Positions 52,243 to 60,542 of a stretch of 64,000 bases of DNA are shown here, in pieces. Under the pieces are notes generated by a model. The model had not been told where the DNA came from and ran no database searches. It saw nothing but the letters and a program-made list of their open reading frames with translations. The stretch covers positions 1 to 64,000 of the forward strand of contig CAVQBR010000001.1 of assembly GCA_963710865.1 (NCBI GenBank), given 5' to 3'. Position numbers and translations under genes: made by a program. This DNA comes from PRDV01 sp963710865 (lineage in GTDB: Bacteria > Babelota > Babeliae > Babelales > Babelaceae). Each line of letters begins with the position of its first letter. Position 1 is the first letter of the stretch.

Positions 52243-52704
52243 ATGAAAGAAACGTTTCGGAAATTAATCCAGCAGCAGATTCAAGAAGACCTAAATAATC
52301 CAGCCCGACTGAAGGACAAACCGGCACCTAAGGGCGGATGGCTTCAAACCATCCGAACTATCTTGGGGCTGTCTGCACGGCAACTTGCTAAGAAAATGGG
52401 ATGTTCCCAAGTCAATATAACAGCTTTTGAGCGACGTGAACGGGAGGGAACCATCTCTTTAAATGCTCTTAACAAAGTTGCTCAAGCGATGGATTGTCAT
52501 CTCGTTTATTTCTTGGTACCAAAGGAGCCTTTCAAGAAGTTATTAGAAAATCGGGCTCGCATTGTTGCTAGAAGATATTTACAAAGAGTCGGTGTCTCGA
52601 TGGAACTTGAAGACCAAGGTCTCAAGCCTGCTCAAAGAAAACATCAGGAGCGCGAATTAGTCAATGAATTTCTCCAAAACAGCCCTAAAAAACTATGGGA
52701 TTAA
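52243..52704 (+). CDS. Mobile mystery protein A (XRE-type regulator), partner missing
   Basis: 153 residues. N-terminal LNNPARLKDKPAPKGGWLQTIRTILGLSARQLAKKMGC and VNITAFERREREGTISLNAL form a helix-turn-helix of the XRE class; this is the signature of 'mobile mystery protein A'. That family is normally followed by 'mobile mystery protein B', a Fic-domain protein, in a toxin-antitoxin-like pair. Here the downstream 200 bases contain no Fic gene. So it is an orphan antitoxin-like regulator, perhaps a remnant of a mobile element. The ribosome site is weak (AGG). Confidence 0.85.
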   Translation: MKETFRKLIQQQIQEDLNNPARLKDKPAPKGGWLQTIRTILGLSARQLAKKMGCSQVNITAFERREREGTISLNALNKVAQAMDCHLVYFLVPKEPFKKLLENRARIVARRYLQRVGVSMELEDQGLKPAQRKHQERELVNEFLQNSPKKLWD

Positions 52705-52855
52705 GATGGAATTTAATAAAATTAAACGTGTGAATTTGCAGTGCTCTTCGAGCCGAGCAATTTTTACCTCGGGCCCTCGCGTATAAGTGTCCAGGAATTC
52801 TCCTAATAGCTCGGGTGTTCAGCGCTTAATGTTATCACGCATTAGCAGATAGAAC

Positions 52856-52887
52856 AAAAAGCCTCGGAGCTTCATGCTACCAAGGCT
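52856..52887 (-). terminator. Terminator after the frameshifted J-like gene
   Basis: AAGCCT / AGGCTT stem with inner GG/CC and AGC/GCT pairs and single-base bulges, loop TTCAT. On the minus strand it is followed by five T. It lies ~25 bases past the stop at 52914. Confidence 0.6.
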
Positions 52888-52913
52888 TACAGTTTGTTGC
52901 GTCGATCAGAATT

Positions 52914-53578
52914 TTAAGATTGGGCTGCACTTGCATAAAGGGTAGGGGTCGTCTCTATCCTGCCACCAATATCTGTTAGATGCTCCTGAATAAGTAGATG
53001 CTCCTGAATAAGATCATTAAGCGCATGCCTTTCAGCTACGCAACCCAAAATACTACGATAGGCATGTTCTACAAAATTGAGTGCCTGCCGGTAAAAATCA
53101 AACTCATCACTCGTTTTAGGAAGACTACTTTCCAAAATGGAGGCTAGTTGCGAATGCATACTTTTATATGCCGCATCCACTTCCTGACGCGAGGCATGCT
53201 CCTTCAGGCCGAGAAAATCATATGCTGTTATTGTTCTTTCTTCGCTGATTGCATGATTAACTGTAGAAAAATATTCCTTAAGTCTGAGGTTGCAATATAA
53301 TTCGCCCATGGGTATTCAAGAAAGACTTTCAATTTATTAGGAAGGCTCTCACGCTCTACAAGCGCTTGAATCATATTTTCAAAGCCATGATTTTCACCAA
53401 AAATAAGTACTTTTTGGGGAGGGAAGGCTGCTCGCACGGGAGATTTTAAGCCGGCAAACGTGTAGAAATAGCAGTAGGCTGGCTGAGTAATAAGAAACGC
53501 TATCAGAATAACTGAGCAATGAGATCTCACCTCGAATTTACTGAGGAAGTCTCTAATACAGCTAGAACAATACAACAT
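52914..53578 (-). pseudogene. Exported J-like protein with a frameshift
   Basis: Two overlapping frames form one gene. The first starts at 53578 (AAAGGG site) with a signal segment (CSVILIAFLITQPAYC) and reads QKVLIFGENHGFENMIQAL and LKVFLEYPW before stopping at 53228. The second (open from 53309 to 52914) lacks a ribosome site and continues ITAYDFLGLKEHASRQEVDAAYKSMHSQL and FVEHAYRSIL, a J-like module without HPD. A one-base indel within the 82 bases where both frames are open would join them into ~220 residues. The LIFGENH part recalls the GExH motif of TraB/ChaN-like proteins, a weak resemblance. Decay, assembly error and programmed frameshifting are all possible. Confidence 0.6.
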
Positions 53579-53690
53579 CGAAAGGCCCTTTCTTAAAGTG
53601 CCTCCCTTCAGCTTGAGTATATAAAAGGGCGAAGATTTTGCAAATGGATACAAGAAAATTGAGTCGATGGGGCGACCATTTTGTGTTGGT

Positions 53691-53728
53691 ATTAAGAAAA
53701 CCTAGATGAAAATATAGACTTTCTTAAT
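53691..53728. promoter_or_regulatory. Candidate HigBA operator
   Basis: ATTAAGAAA (53691-53699) and TTTCTTAAT (53720-53728), a perfect 9 bp inverted repeat with a 20-base spacer, ends two bases before the toxin start. HigA-type antitoxins bind such sites. Confidence 0.55.
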
Positions 53729-53730
53729 AG

Positions 53731-54033
53731 ATGATTTATGATGTTCAAAATTTCTTGCATTTTTGTCGCATAAACGGCAGGATGGCTCGTATAGATTCGT
53801 GCAATTTTGGCAACTGCAAGCCGATTACTGGCATAAAGGATCTATCGGAAATAGTTATTGACTATGGACCGGGCTACAGGATTTACTTTTGTATAGAGAA
53901 TAGAGCAAAAAGCACAATTATTACCATGCTACTTGGCGGCAAAAAAGACAACCAAAGTCGAGACATAGCAACTGCCGCAAAATATTTGGCTCATTACAAA
54001 GGAGAAAAACGTGAAAAAGAGAAATGCCATTGA
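53731..54033 (+). CDS. HigB/RelE-type toxin (addiction module killer), short N-terminal part
   Basis: 100 residues. The C-terminal two-thirds is typical of the 'addiction module killer' RelE/HigB family: NFGNCKPITGIKDLSEIVIDYGPGYRIYF, then ITMLLGGKKDNQSRDIATAAKYLAHYK. In relatives, ARIDxRIxRLxxGNFGD precedes that block; here it reads ARIDS-CNFGNC, about eight residues short, which may weaken or abolish activity. The start lies directly after the inverted repeat. The ribosome site is not obvious. The next gene overlaps by 23 bases. Confidence 0.8.
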   Translation: MIYDVQNFLHFCRINGRMARIDSCNFGNCKPITGIKDLSEIVIDYGPGYRIYFCIENRAKSTIITMLLGGKKDNQSRDIATAAKYLAHYKGEKREKEKCH

Positions 54034-54316
54034 CTGGCAACCAGAATTGCTAAAAATATTAAAAGACCCGGAAGATGCCATAGCTTATCTTAACGTAGCC
54101 ATGGCTGACGAAGATCCGACAATATTCTTGATAGCACTTAAAAACGTTATTGAGGCTCAGGATCTTCAAATTCAAGAAGTTGCGGAGCGTTCACATCTGA
54201 GTCGTCAAAATATTTATCGCATCCTCAGCGAAAAAGGAAATCCCCGATTGAAGTCAATTAAATCGCTACTCAATTCGGTAGGATTTAACTTATGCATCTC
54301 TAGCTTACAAAGATAA
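54011..54316 (+). CDS. HigA-type antitoxin (addiction module antidote)
   Basis: 101 residues from a GTG at 54011 after AAAGGAG. Contains LLKILKDPEDAIAYLNVAM and a helix-turn-helix (IQEVAERSHLSRQNIYRILSEKGNPRLKSI), typical of the addiction-module antidote family that follows HigB-like killers. It would neutralise the mRNA-cleaving toxin and repress the operon. The antitoxin looks intact even though the toxin has a shortened segment. Confidence 0.88.
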   Translation: MKKRNAIDWQPELLKILKDPEDAIAYLNVAMADEDPTIFLIALKNVIEAQDLQIQEVAERSHLSRQNIYRILSEKGNPRLKSIKSLLNSVGFNLCISSLQR

Positions 54317-54475
54317 GAAACAAGAACATCTTAATAGAGGCGACTTTTCTGATCTTAAATACCATAAAATACCCCTTTCATGTCCGGAAAGCGCACATTG
54401 CAGACATGCCATGAATGCCCATGCGCGCTTTTTTCCCAGACTTCCAATCAGGTAAGGTGCGAATAGTTCAATTTC

Positions 54476-54963
54476 TCAGTTTCCGTAGTAATCCCCCCAA
54501 CCGTAGTCCCCCCAAGATTCATGCTTGGTCCTTCTTGCTTGAGAGACCGATCTTTTAATTTGATCTCGCCATTCCGCCGCTAAATACAGAACGTCTAACA
54601 GTAGAAAATGTTCCTCAGGAGTCAGTGTAGAATCGGCTGGGCTTCCGGTGCATATATAGCCATAATGACGCTCATCATCTTGATCTCGGCTTTTGAGGAA
54701 TCGGTGACAATGCATGATAGATTCGGGATTTTCCATTGACTGTTTAAAATAATCGATACTACCATCCCCTCTCTCAAACCGAGTAAGCTCAGACTGCTCA
54801 CGCTCTTCAGATATTTCACGCGCTTCGGATACTATTACTACCTTGTAAGATAAGCCTTCATCTTTGAGCTTCTTGAGCTGATCGATTTCTATCGACGCTG
54901 AAGATTTGCAAATGCAGCAAATATTACAAATGATAAACTACGAAATTGTATGTGCCCTCGCAT
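54476..54963 (-). pseudogene. Frameshifted small exported hypothetical protein
   Basis: From the ATG at 54963 one frame gives a signal-like MRGHIQFRSLSFVIFAAFANLQ. A one-base shift near 54895 enters a frame that reads IEIDQLKKLKDEGLSYKVVIVSE, ISEEREQSELTRFERGDG, HRFLKSRDQDDERHYGYICTG, TPEEHFLLLDVLYLAAEWRDQI and ends WGDYGWGDYYGN at 54476. The long coding-like stretch without stops, extending ~55 codons upstream of the first ATG of that frame (54736), supports a real but broken gene. Family unknown. Confidence 0.5.
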
Positions 54964-55282
54964 TGATTTTTAATTGTTGATACTGAACTTTTTCAAAGAT
55001 AACAGACACTTGTTTGGCATGCAACCGCCCTTTCAGTCCCACACTTTTATAAAGAGCGGCTTATCCACAAAGTTAATATTTCCATAGGTTACGGGTTCCC
55101 CATCGGTGGCGTTGCTGCATTTGCTCTCCCCCGGTGGAATTGAGAAACTCGAATCGCAGAAGCAGTCCAGTTTTGGCCGTTTATTGCAGCTTAGCGAGAG
55201 TTCCTGAAGAGTCTGAGTATATCTTGTAGAATCCACCATTATTTCATATACTTGATTATAGAAAATTTCATAAGGATGTACC
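54964..55282. other. Intergenic, possible small remnant
   Basis: A minus-strand frame (to 55033: PGESKCSNATDGEPVTYGNI) has coding-like composition but no start signal and runs into the next gene's leader. A single DnaA-box match (TTATCCACA, 55061-55069) has no partners. Confidence 0.35.
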
Positions 55283-56995
55283 ATGAAAAAGCTACTTCCC
55301 ATCGGTATAGCAAACTATAAAGATCTTCGAGAAGGCAATAAATACTATGTCGACAAAACACTCCTCATAAAAGATATTGAGGAGAATGGCAAAGTAATTC
55401 TTGTCCCTCGTCCACGTCGTTTTGGCAAAACCCTCAATCTTTCAATGCTCTATTATTTCTATACTATCTCAGAATCAAGCAACACCCACCTCTTTGTTGA
55501 TACAGAGATTTGGAAACTGCCAGAATATCATAAGTTGCAGGGAGCTTTTCCCGTAATCTTTATTACTTTTCGAGAAATTACTCAGACAGATTTTGAGAGC
55601 ATGCAAGCTTGGTTTCAATATGTGATTGCACGAGAATTTAAGAAACATGCATACCTTCTAGATGGGACAACATTAGATGCCGATGAAAAAGATCGGTTTA
55701 TAAGAATCAGCGGAGAAAGAGCTACCAAAGTCGATCTTGGAACTTCACTTGAATTTCTTGTGAGAATACTTGCTCGCTATCATGGGAAAAAAGTTATCCT
55801 ACTCATTGATGAGTATGATATTCCGGTTCAAATCGCATATATCCACGGATTTTATGATAAGACCATAGCCCTTGTCAAAGAGCTTTTAACAGGCCCACTC
55901 AAAGATCAGGACGACCTTGAAAAAGGCGTAATAACAGGCAATCTAGCGCTTGCGAAAGCAAGCATCTTTTCTGGCCTTAACAATCTTACCGTCCTTAACA
56001 TTACTAATTCAATTATGGCAGATAGATTTGGTTTCACGCAAGCCGAAATAGGTGAACTTTTAACATACTATGAACTAGGCTCGAAGCAGGATGATATTCG
56101 TGCCTGGTATAACAGTTATAAATTTGGCGAAACAGCTGGAATTTATAATCCGTGGTCAGTGCTTCAATGCATCCTTCATAAAGGCTTCTGTAGAAGCTAT
56201 TGGTCTGGCACCAGTGATAATCTTCTCCTTAAAAAAATAATCGGCGGTGGTCCCTACCCCCTAAAAGCCGACCTTGAGCTTCTTCTTCAAAACAAGCCAG
56301 TTATTAAAACAATTGAAGAGACGATCGTGTTTCCTGACTTGCCCAAAAAACCAAACCTCGTCTGGAGTTTGCTCCTTTATTCAGGCTATGTAACCTATAC
56401 GCACAGCAGAATTAAGGATGATAAAGAAGAATGGTTTCTCGTCATTCCCAATAAAGAAATAACCACCATGCTCGATGCCTTAATCACAGATATTTTCAGC
56501 GAATCTATTCTCGCTGAAGACGCTCAAAAACTACTTCTAGATCTAACTCAAGGAAATGTTGAATCCTTTTCTGATATTCTTCAAAGCTTCGTCGAAAATA
56601 GCATGAGTGCTTTCGATATTACAAATGATGAGCCTGAGAGAAGTTATCATCTGTTTGTACTGGGTATCTTAGTTATGCTTAAAAATACTTACGATATCAA
56701 ATCAAACAGGGAAAGTGGTAGAGGAAGATATGATATAATGATCATTCCTAAAAATGTCCGCTCGCCAGGTATCATCATAGAGTTTAAAAAAGTCCGACCT
56801 GGTTCAAAGGAAACACTTGAAACTGTAGCGAAAAAGGCTCTTGATCAAATTTTAGCAAAAAATTATCAGCAAGAACTCACTCAGCGAGGCGTTCAGGTCA
56901 TTATCGCTTATGGGATAGCCTTCGAAAAAAGAACAGTTTTAGTAAAATGTATGCGACTTGAAAAAGGAACTGAGCAATCTTGTCAGATAGATTGA
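55283..56995 (+). CDS. AAA-ATPase-like / PD-(D/E)XK nuclease family protein (DUF1703)
   Basis: 570 residues; AAGGA site. Same length and layout as 19930-21642: YYVDKTLLI, RPRRFGKTLNLSML (43-56), VILLIDEYDIPVQ, GLNNLTVLNITNS, and nuclease-like GRYDIMI...GIIIEFKK. The last ~150 residues are almost the same as in the paralogue while the first half differs more, so the ends may exchange by gene conversion. The two copies are 34 kb apart in opposite orientation, which could support inversion by recombination. Confidence 0.88.
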   Translation: MKKLLPIGIANYKDLREGNKYYVDKTLLIKDIEENGKVILVPRPRRFGKTLNLSMLYYFYTISESSNTHLFVDTEIWKLPEYHKLQGAFPVIFITFREITQTDFESMQAWFQYVIAREFKKHAYLLDGTTLDADEKDRFIRISGERATKVDLGTSLEFLVRILARYHGKKVILLIDEYDIPVQIAYIHGFYDKTIALVKELLTGPLKDQDDLEKGVITGNLALAKASIFSGLNNLTVLNITNSIMADRFGFTQAEIGELLTYYELGSKQDDIRAWYNSYKFGETAGIYNPWSVLQCILHKGFCRSYWSGTSDNLLLKKIIGGGPYPLKADLELLLQNKPVIKTIEETIVFPDLPKKPNLVWSLLLYSGYVTYTHSRIKDDKEEWFLVIPNKEITTMLDALITDIFSESILAEDAQKLLLDLTQGNVESFSDILQSFVENSMSAFDITNDEPERSYHLFVLGILVMLKNTYDIKSNRESGRGRYDIMIIPKNVRSPGIIIEFKKVRPGSKETLETVAKKALDQILAKNYQQELTQRGVQVIIAYGIAFEKRTVLVKCMRLEKGTEQSCQID

Positions 56996-57067
56996 TTAAT
57001 TTCATACGTCGCTGACCATTCGGTGAAAAGGAATGTATGCAAAACATTACCTATGACTCATGTTTGA

Positions 57068-58300
57068 TCACTTTGAAAAATACCGCCACACTGCTACAAT
57101 CACTTTAAAAACGAGAAAACAAATTACCGCCGCTATAGCAATTGGTATCAATAGCATTAGTATCAAAATTAAAAGCATACCAATATCTACACTATCGAAA
57201 GGTTCTGCGAACCATTTGCGAGGAACTTCCGGGTGAGCTTGATACAGTATTGTCCTAAATCTCCTAATATTACGAACATCTCCTCCCATCGTGTAGCTCT
57301 TGCTCAAAAGATGTTTCATCGTGGCTATCGAGAGCGAAGTTGGGTGAGATAGGATTATCGTACTAAGTGCATCCCAATCAATTTTCTCAGCGAACGCAAG
57401 TTTGTCAATAATCTTCTTCAAATCGTCATTAGTAATATTTTTTGCGAGCCATTCTTTTGCTGCAGGCATTTCGCTCTCTTTAACCATAATTACCGCGACC
57501 TGTGACGGATCAAATTCAATAATCTCCTTCAATATTTTCTTGTCGAGAGGAGAATTTCTCTCTAATGCAGCAATCACGAAGTTACTCCTCGTAACACCAA
57601 GCCAGTCATTGGGAGCCTCCAGCATTTTCCAATGAGCTATATTTTCAGCAAACCATTCCTTCGCCCCAGGTATTGACTCGTGATTAGCGCTCCAACTAAT
57701 TTGCCTCACGTGTGATTTATCATAGGCGACAATCTTTTGTACTATTTCCTTGTCGAGAGGTAAGTTTCTCTTTAATGCAGTAATAACAATGGCGTCAAGA
57801 GTGGGGCTGAGAAGGTCCGGGGTCGTAACTTGCCATAAATGGGCAGCAGCAGGAAGACCTGCGATATCAATGCAAATCAAAACTTCTGTTGTGGTTCTCT
57901 TGAACTTTTTCGCTAATGCTTCAGCAAAAGTGGGTAACAATAGCCTTACAACTCCTTCGTCAAGTTGCTTGAGACGCTTTGCCATATTATTCGTTACCAT
58001 TGCCAAATCATCGCCCTGCACAGCCTGACCTGCTTTAAGGGCTAACAGAGCTTGCCCTGGGTCTATTTGAAATTTCTCAGCTAGTTCTTGTGCTGCTAAT
58101 TCTTGACTACCTTTTTGTCGCAGCTCCGTGAGATAGTTCGCAACAGTTAGAACTGCGTCAGCCATTTTTGCGTTTGCAACACCTGACCTACTTAGAATGC
58201 TATCGTTTACCCTTATCTTTAGACTGGGGTGCTCTGGTTGCTCGCCTAATAGCACGGTTGAACAGAGTCCAATTAATGTTAATAGAACTGCTTGCTTCAT
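57068..58300 (-). CDS. Exported or membrane-anchored hypothetical protein
   Basis: 410 residues; AGAGGGG site. Signal peptide MKQAVLLTLIGLCSTVLLG and a C-terminal membrane helix (MLLILILMLLIPIAIAAVICFLVFKVIVAVW) followed by RYFSK, so most of it sits outside the cytoplasm. The middle has two related segments, LKRNLPLDKEIVQKIVAYDKSHV and LERNSPLDKKILKEIIEFDPSQV, each followed by PxAKEWxAxNI, showing an internal repeat of ~75-90 residues. No known family was recognised. Confidence 0.75.
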   Translation of the reverse strand: MKQAVLLTLIGLCSTVLLGEQPEHPSLKIRVNDSILSRSGVANAKMADAVLTVANYLTELRQKGSQELAAQELAEKFQIDPGQALLALKAGQAVQGDDLAMVTNNMAKRLKQLDEGVVRLLLPTFAEALAKKFKRTTTEVLICIDIAGLPAAAHLWQVTTPDLLSPTLDAIVITALKRNLPLDKEIVQKIVAYDKSHVRQISWSANHESIPGAKEWFAENIAHWKMLEAPNDWLGVTRSNFVIAALERNSPLDKKILKEIIEFDPSQVAVIMVKESEMPAAKEWLAKNITNDDLKKIIDKLAFAEKIDWDALSTIILSHPTSLSIATMKHLLSKSYTMGGDVRNIRRFRTILYQAHPEVPRKWFAEPFDSVDIGMLLILILMLLIPIAIAAVICFLVFKVIVAVWRYFSK

Positions 58301-58460
58301 CTTCCCCTCTTTCCATGTGCTTAGAGCCCTCTTGTACTTAACTATGAGTATAATATTCGGACATGTTGATTGTAAACTATTTGCAAAGTAGATATTTTAT
58401 ACAAGAGCCAAAGCAATTCGACAGCTATTTAGGGAATGTCTTGAGTAGTTGCCCCTGACC

Positions 58461-60005
58461 TTACATTTGCCATACATGAATCGTCTTATTCTCAAACTGT
58501 TCGACACTTGATGAAATCTTCTCATCCCAAGACTTGTGAGGATCTCTATCAAACACAACAAGATGTCCTTCTGCACCCTTACTTATATCCATGTACTTGG
58601 CAGTTTGTGCAACTCCCTCGGGGACTGTGTGTGCACCATACGAAAGCTTTACTTCAATAACAATCCGCTGTTTTTTCCAAACAACGAGAAGATCCAAATG
58701 CTTGTTCCCATAGGCATATTCTCGTCTGACATCTCCCCCACCGTTAACAATACGTTGTAACCAAGCCATGAGCACAAAATGTGGCCCAGATTCCTTGTAG
58801 TCATTATTTTTGAGCATATCGTAGGAGTTTTCACGGTAGAATTGCGTAAAGCGCTCAAAAAGCTTATGCATATCTAAGTTTCCCGACTCATCCAGATAGA
58901 ACAAGGTCTTTTCAGGTAACATCGATTGCATGACATACGTAAGTTCTCGAGGTATAACTTCTTGATAGATAGGATTAGCAATGCGAAATTCATCTTGCTT
59001 AATGAGCCCCAAATCACGGGTATATTGAATATCTTCTATGCTAAAAGGTTCAGATGCTTTTCCGCCAATAATGGCATCGATAATCGTTCTGACACGCTTA
59101 TCATGTAAGCGATGATAGAGTGCATCGAGATGCGTATCTCGTCTTAAAATGAGAGTTTTCTTTGCCCTTTCGACAACTTCGACAGTAATAGGCTTAGTTC
59201 TATCTGTAACATCTCTAAAACAAGCTTCAAAAGCAATCGCATTAACAAGCCATGGTTGTCCTTGAGTAAGCTGAAAAGCAAATTCTATTGCATCTTGAGT
59301 GAAGATTTGACCAGTTGCTTCGGTGTGTTGTAAATAGAGTGCAGCTATTTCCTCTTTTGAAAAATCAGCTAAACGGATCGATTCTGCAGTAATATTAAAT
59401 GGACTATCGTCCGAATTTTGATTGCTCTCTTGCTTAGATTTAACTTTGTAATCTCTTAAGTCACGAAGGCCAATAAGTACCATAGAATGAGGAAAATCAC
59501 CTGGTCGATCGGGAAATCCGGTACATACTTGCTTGAAAAATGAAATAAGTGGCTCTTCGGTAAGCCCATCAACCTCATCAAAAAAAAGGATCAGTTGCTT
59601 GGCGCTTTCTTGAGACCAAAAGGTTAAGAAATCGAGAAAAGCATTTTCAGGAAACGGCTTACTCTTGAGCAAAGTGGTTATATAATTTAACACTTTCTTT
59701 TCTTCGGGAAACTGCAACTTCAGGCCTCTTTGACAGTTCTCAAGAATGGCAATGAATGTTTGCTCAACGGTTGGTTTTTTATGACCAGGCTCAAAGGAAA
59801 GGTAAAATGCCGTATAGCTCTCCTTTGCATTGAGATAGTTTATGTATTCTTTTATCCCAGATGTTTTGCCACTCTGCCGTGGTGCATAGAGCACGCAATA
59901 AAATCCACTCTTAATATAAGAATCAAAACGATTCCAATCTAATCGTTTCGGAAGATAATAATTTTTAACCGGGTCTATAGGACCGGCAATACAGAACTCT
60001 TTCAA
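58461..60005 (-). CDS. AAA-like ATPase with C-terminal PD-(D/E)XK-like domain
   Basis: 514 residues. P-loop in YAPRQSGKTSG (40-50) and Walker B in ILFFDEVDGL, as in the AAA_35/AAA-like ATPases. A helical middle (FSKEEIAALYLQHTEATGQIF, LTQGQPWLVNAIA) resembles STAND-type ATPases. The C-terminus has HLDLLVVW...IVIEVKL, a PD-(D/E)XK nuclease-like site. It is related in plan, not closely in sequence, to the three DUF1703-type genes here. No signal peptide. No clear ribosome site. Confidence 0.8.
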   Translation of the reverse strand: MKEFCIAGPIDPVKNYYLPKRLDWNRFDSYIKSGFYCVLYAPRQSGKTSGIKEYINYLNAKESYTAFYLSFEPGHKKPTVEQTFIAILENCQRGLKLQFPEEKKVLNYITTLLKSKPFPENAFLDFLTFWSQESAKQLILFFDEVDGLTEEPLISFFKQVCTGFPDRPGDFPHSMVLIGLRDLRDYKVKSKQESNQNSDDSPFNITAESIRLADFSKEEIAALYLQHTEATGQIFTQDAIEFAFQLTQGQPWLVNAIAFEACFRDVTDRTKPITVEVVERAKKTLILRRDTHLDALYHRLHDKRVRTIIDAIIGGKASEPFSIEDIQYTRDLGLIKQDEFRIANPIYQEVIPRELTYVMQSMLPEKTLFYLDESGNLDMHKLFERFTQFYRENSYDMLKNNDYKESGPHFVLMAWLQRIVNGGGDVRREYAYGNKHLDLLVVWKKQRIVIEVKLSYGAHTVPEGVAQTAKYMDISKGAEGHLVVFDRDPHKSWDEKISSSVEQFENKTIHVWQM

Positions 60006-60542
60006 GTGCGCCTTTTGTCAGTTACTATGATGCATCATGCATTCTTCTCCATAAGCACGGAAGCTAGCCCTTGAGAGGACGGAGGAACTGTACCATTTGA
60101 ACGCTCTAAGCTTTAGAATCCTGAGAGGAGTGAGTATGATAGAAAGATACCATAACGTGCGGGGCATAGCAAACTTTCAGACTGGATACATCAGCTGATC
60201 CAGCAGCAATGAACAAAGTCTACTTCTCTACCTCAATAGCATATGCAGCTACCGTAGAAGATAACATTAGAAATAAGCTTATTCATTTTCCAAATCCGAA
60301 AATCATGAGATTGGCCTGCAGTAAGCAAAGAAGCACAGAATTGATCGAGAGACTCAGCGTAAGTAAGCATAGTATGAAGCTAGCGTTTACGATTAGCTCA
60401 TGAGCACGGTGGATAAAACATGCTGATTATGATGCCCCAAATAATTACAGATCACTTTGATCTAGAGCACTCTATAATCATTTGGGAAAGCAATTGATTC
60501 TGACGAAATACCCTTAGAACATACTAGCAGTTCTACAGAGCG
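60006..60542. other. Intergenic, no confident gene
   Basis: About 540 bases. A plus-strand frame ending at 60403 (TELIERLSVSKHSMKLAFTIS) weakly echoes the end of YifB/ComM Mg-chelatase-like proteins (S.ra....k.ArTiaDL), but it is short and lacks a ribosome site. Confidence 0.35.

Noticed and set aside
55061..55069. Single DnaA box (TTATCCACA)
   Set aside because: One isolated nine-base match is expected by chance in a window this size.
60209..60403. Possible remnant of a YifB/ComM C-terminus
   Set aside because: Similarity covers only ~20 residues and is imperfect; no ribosome site.
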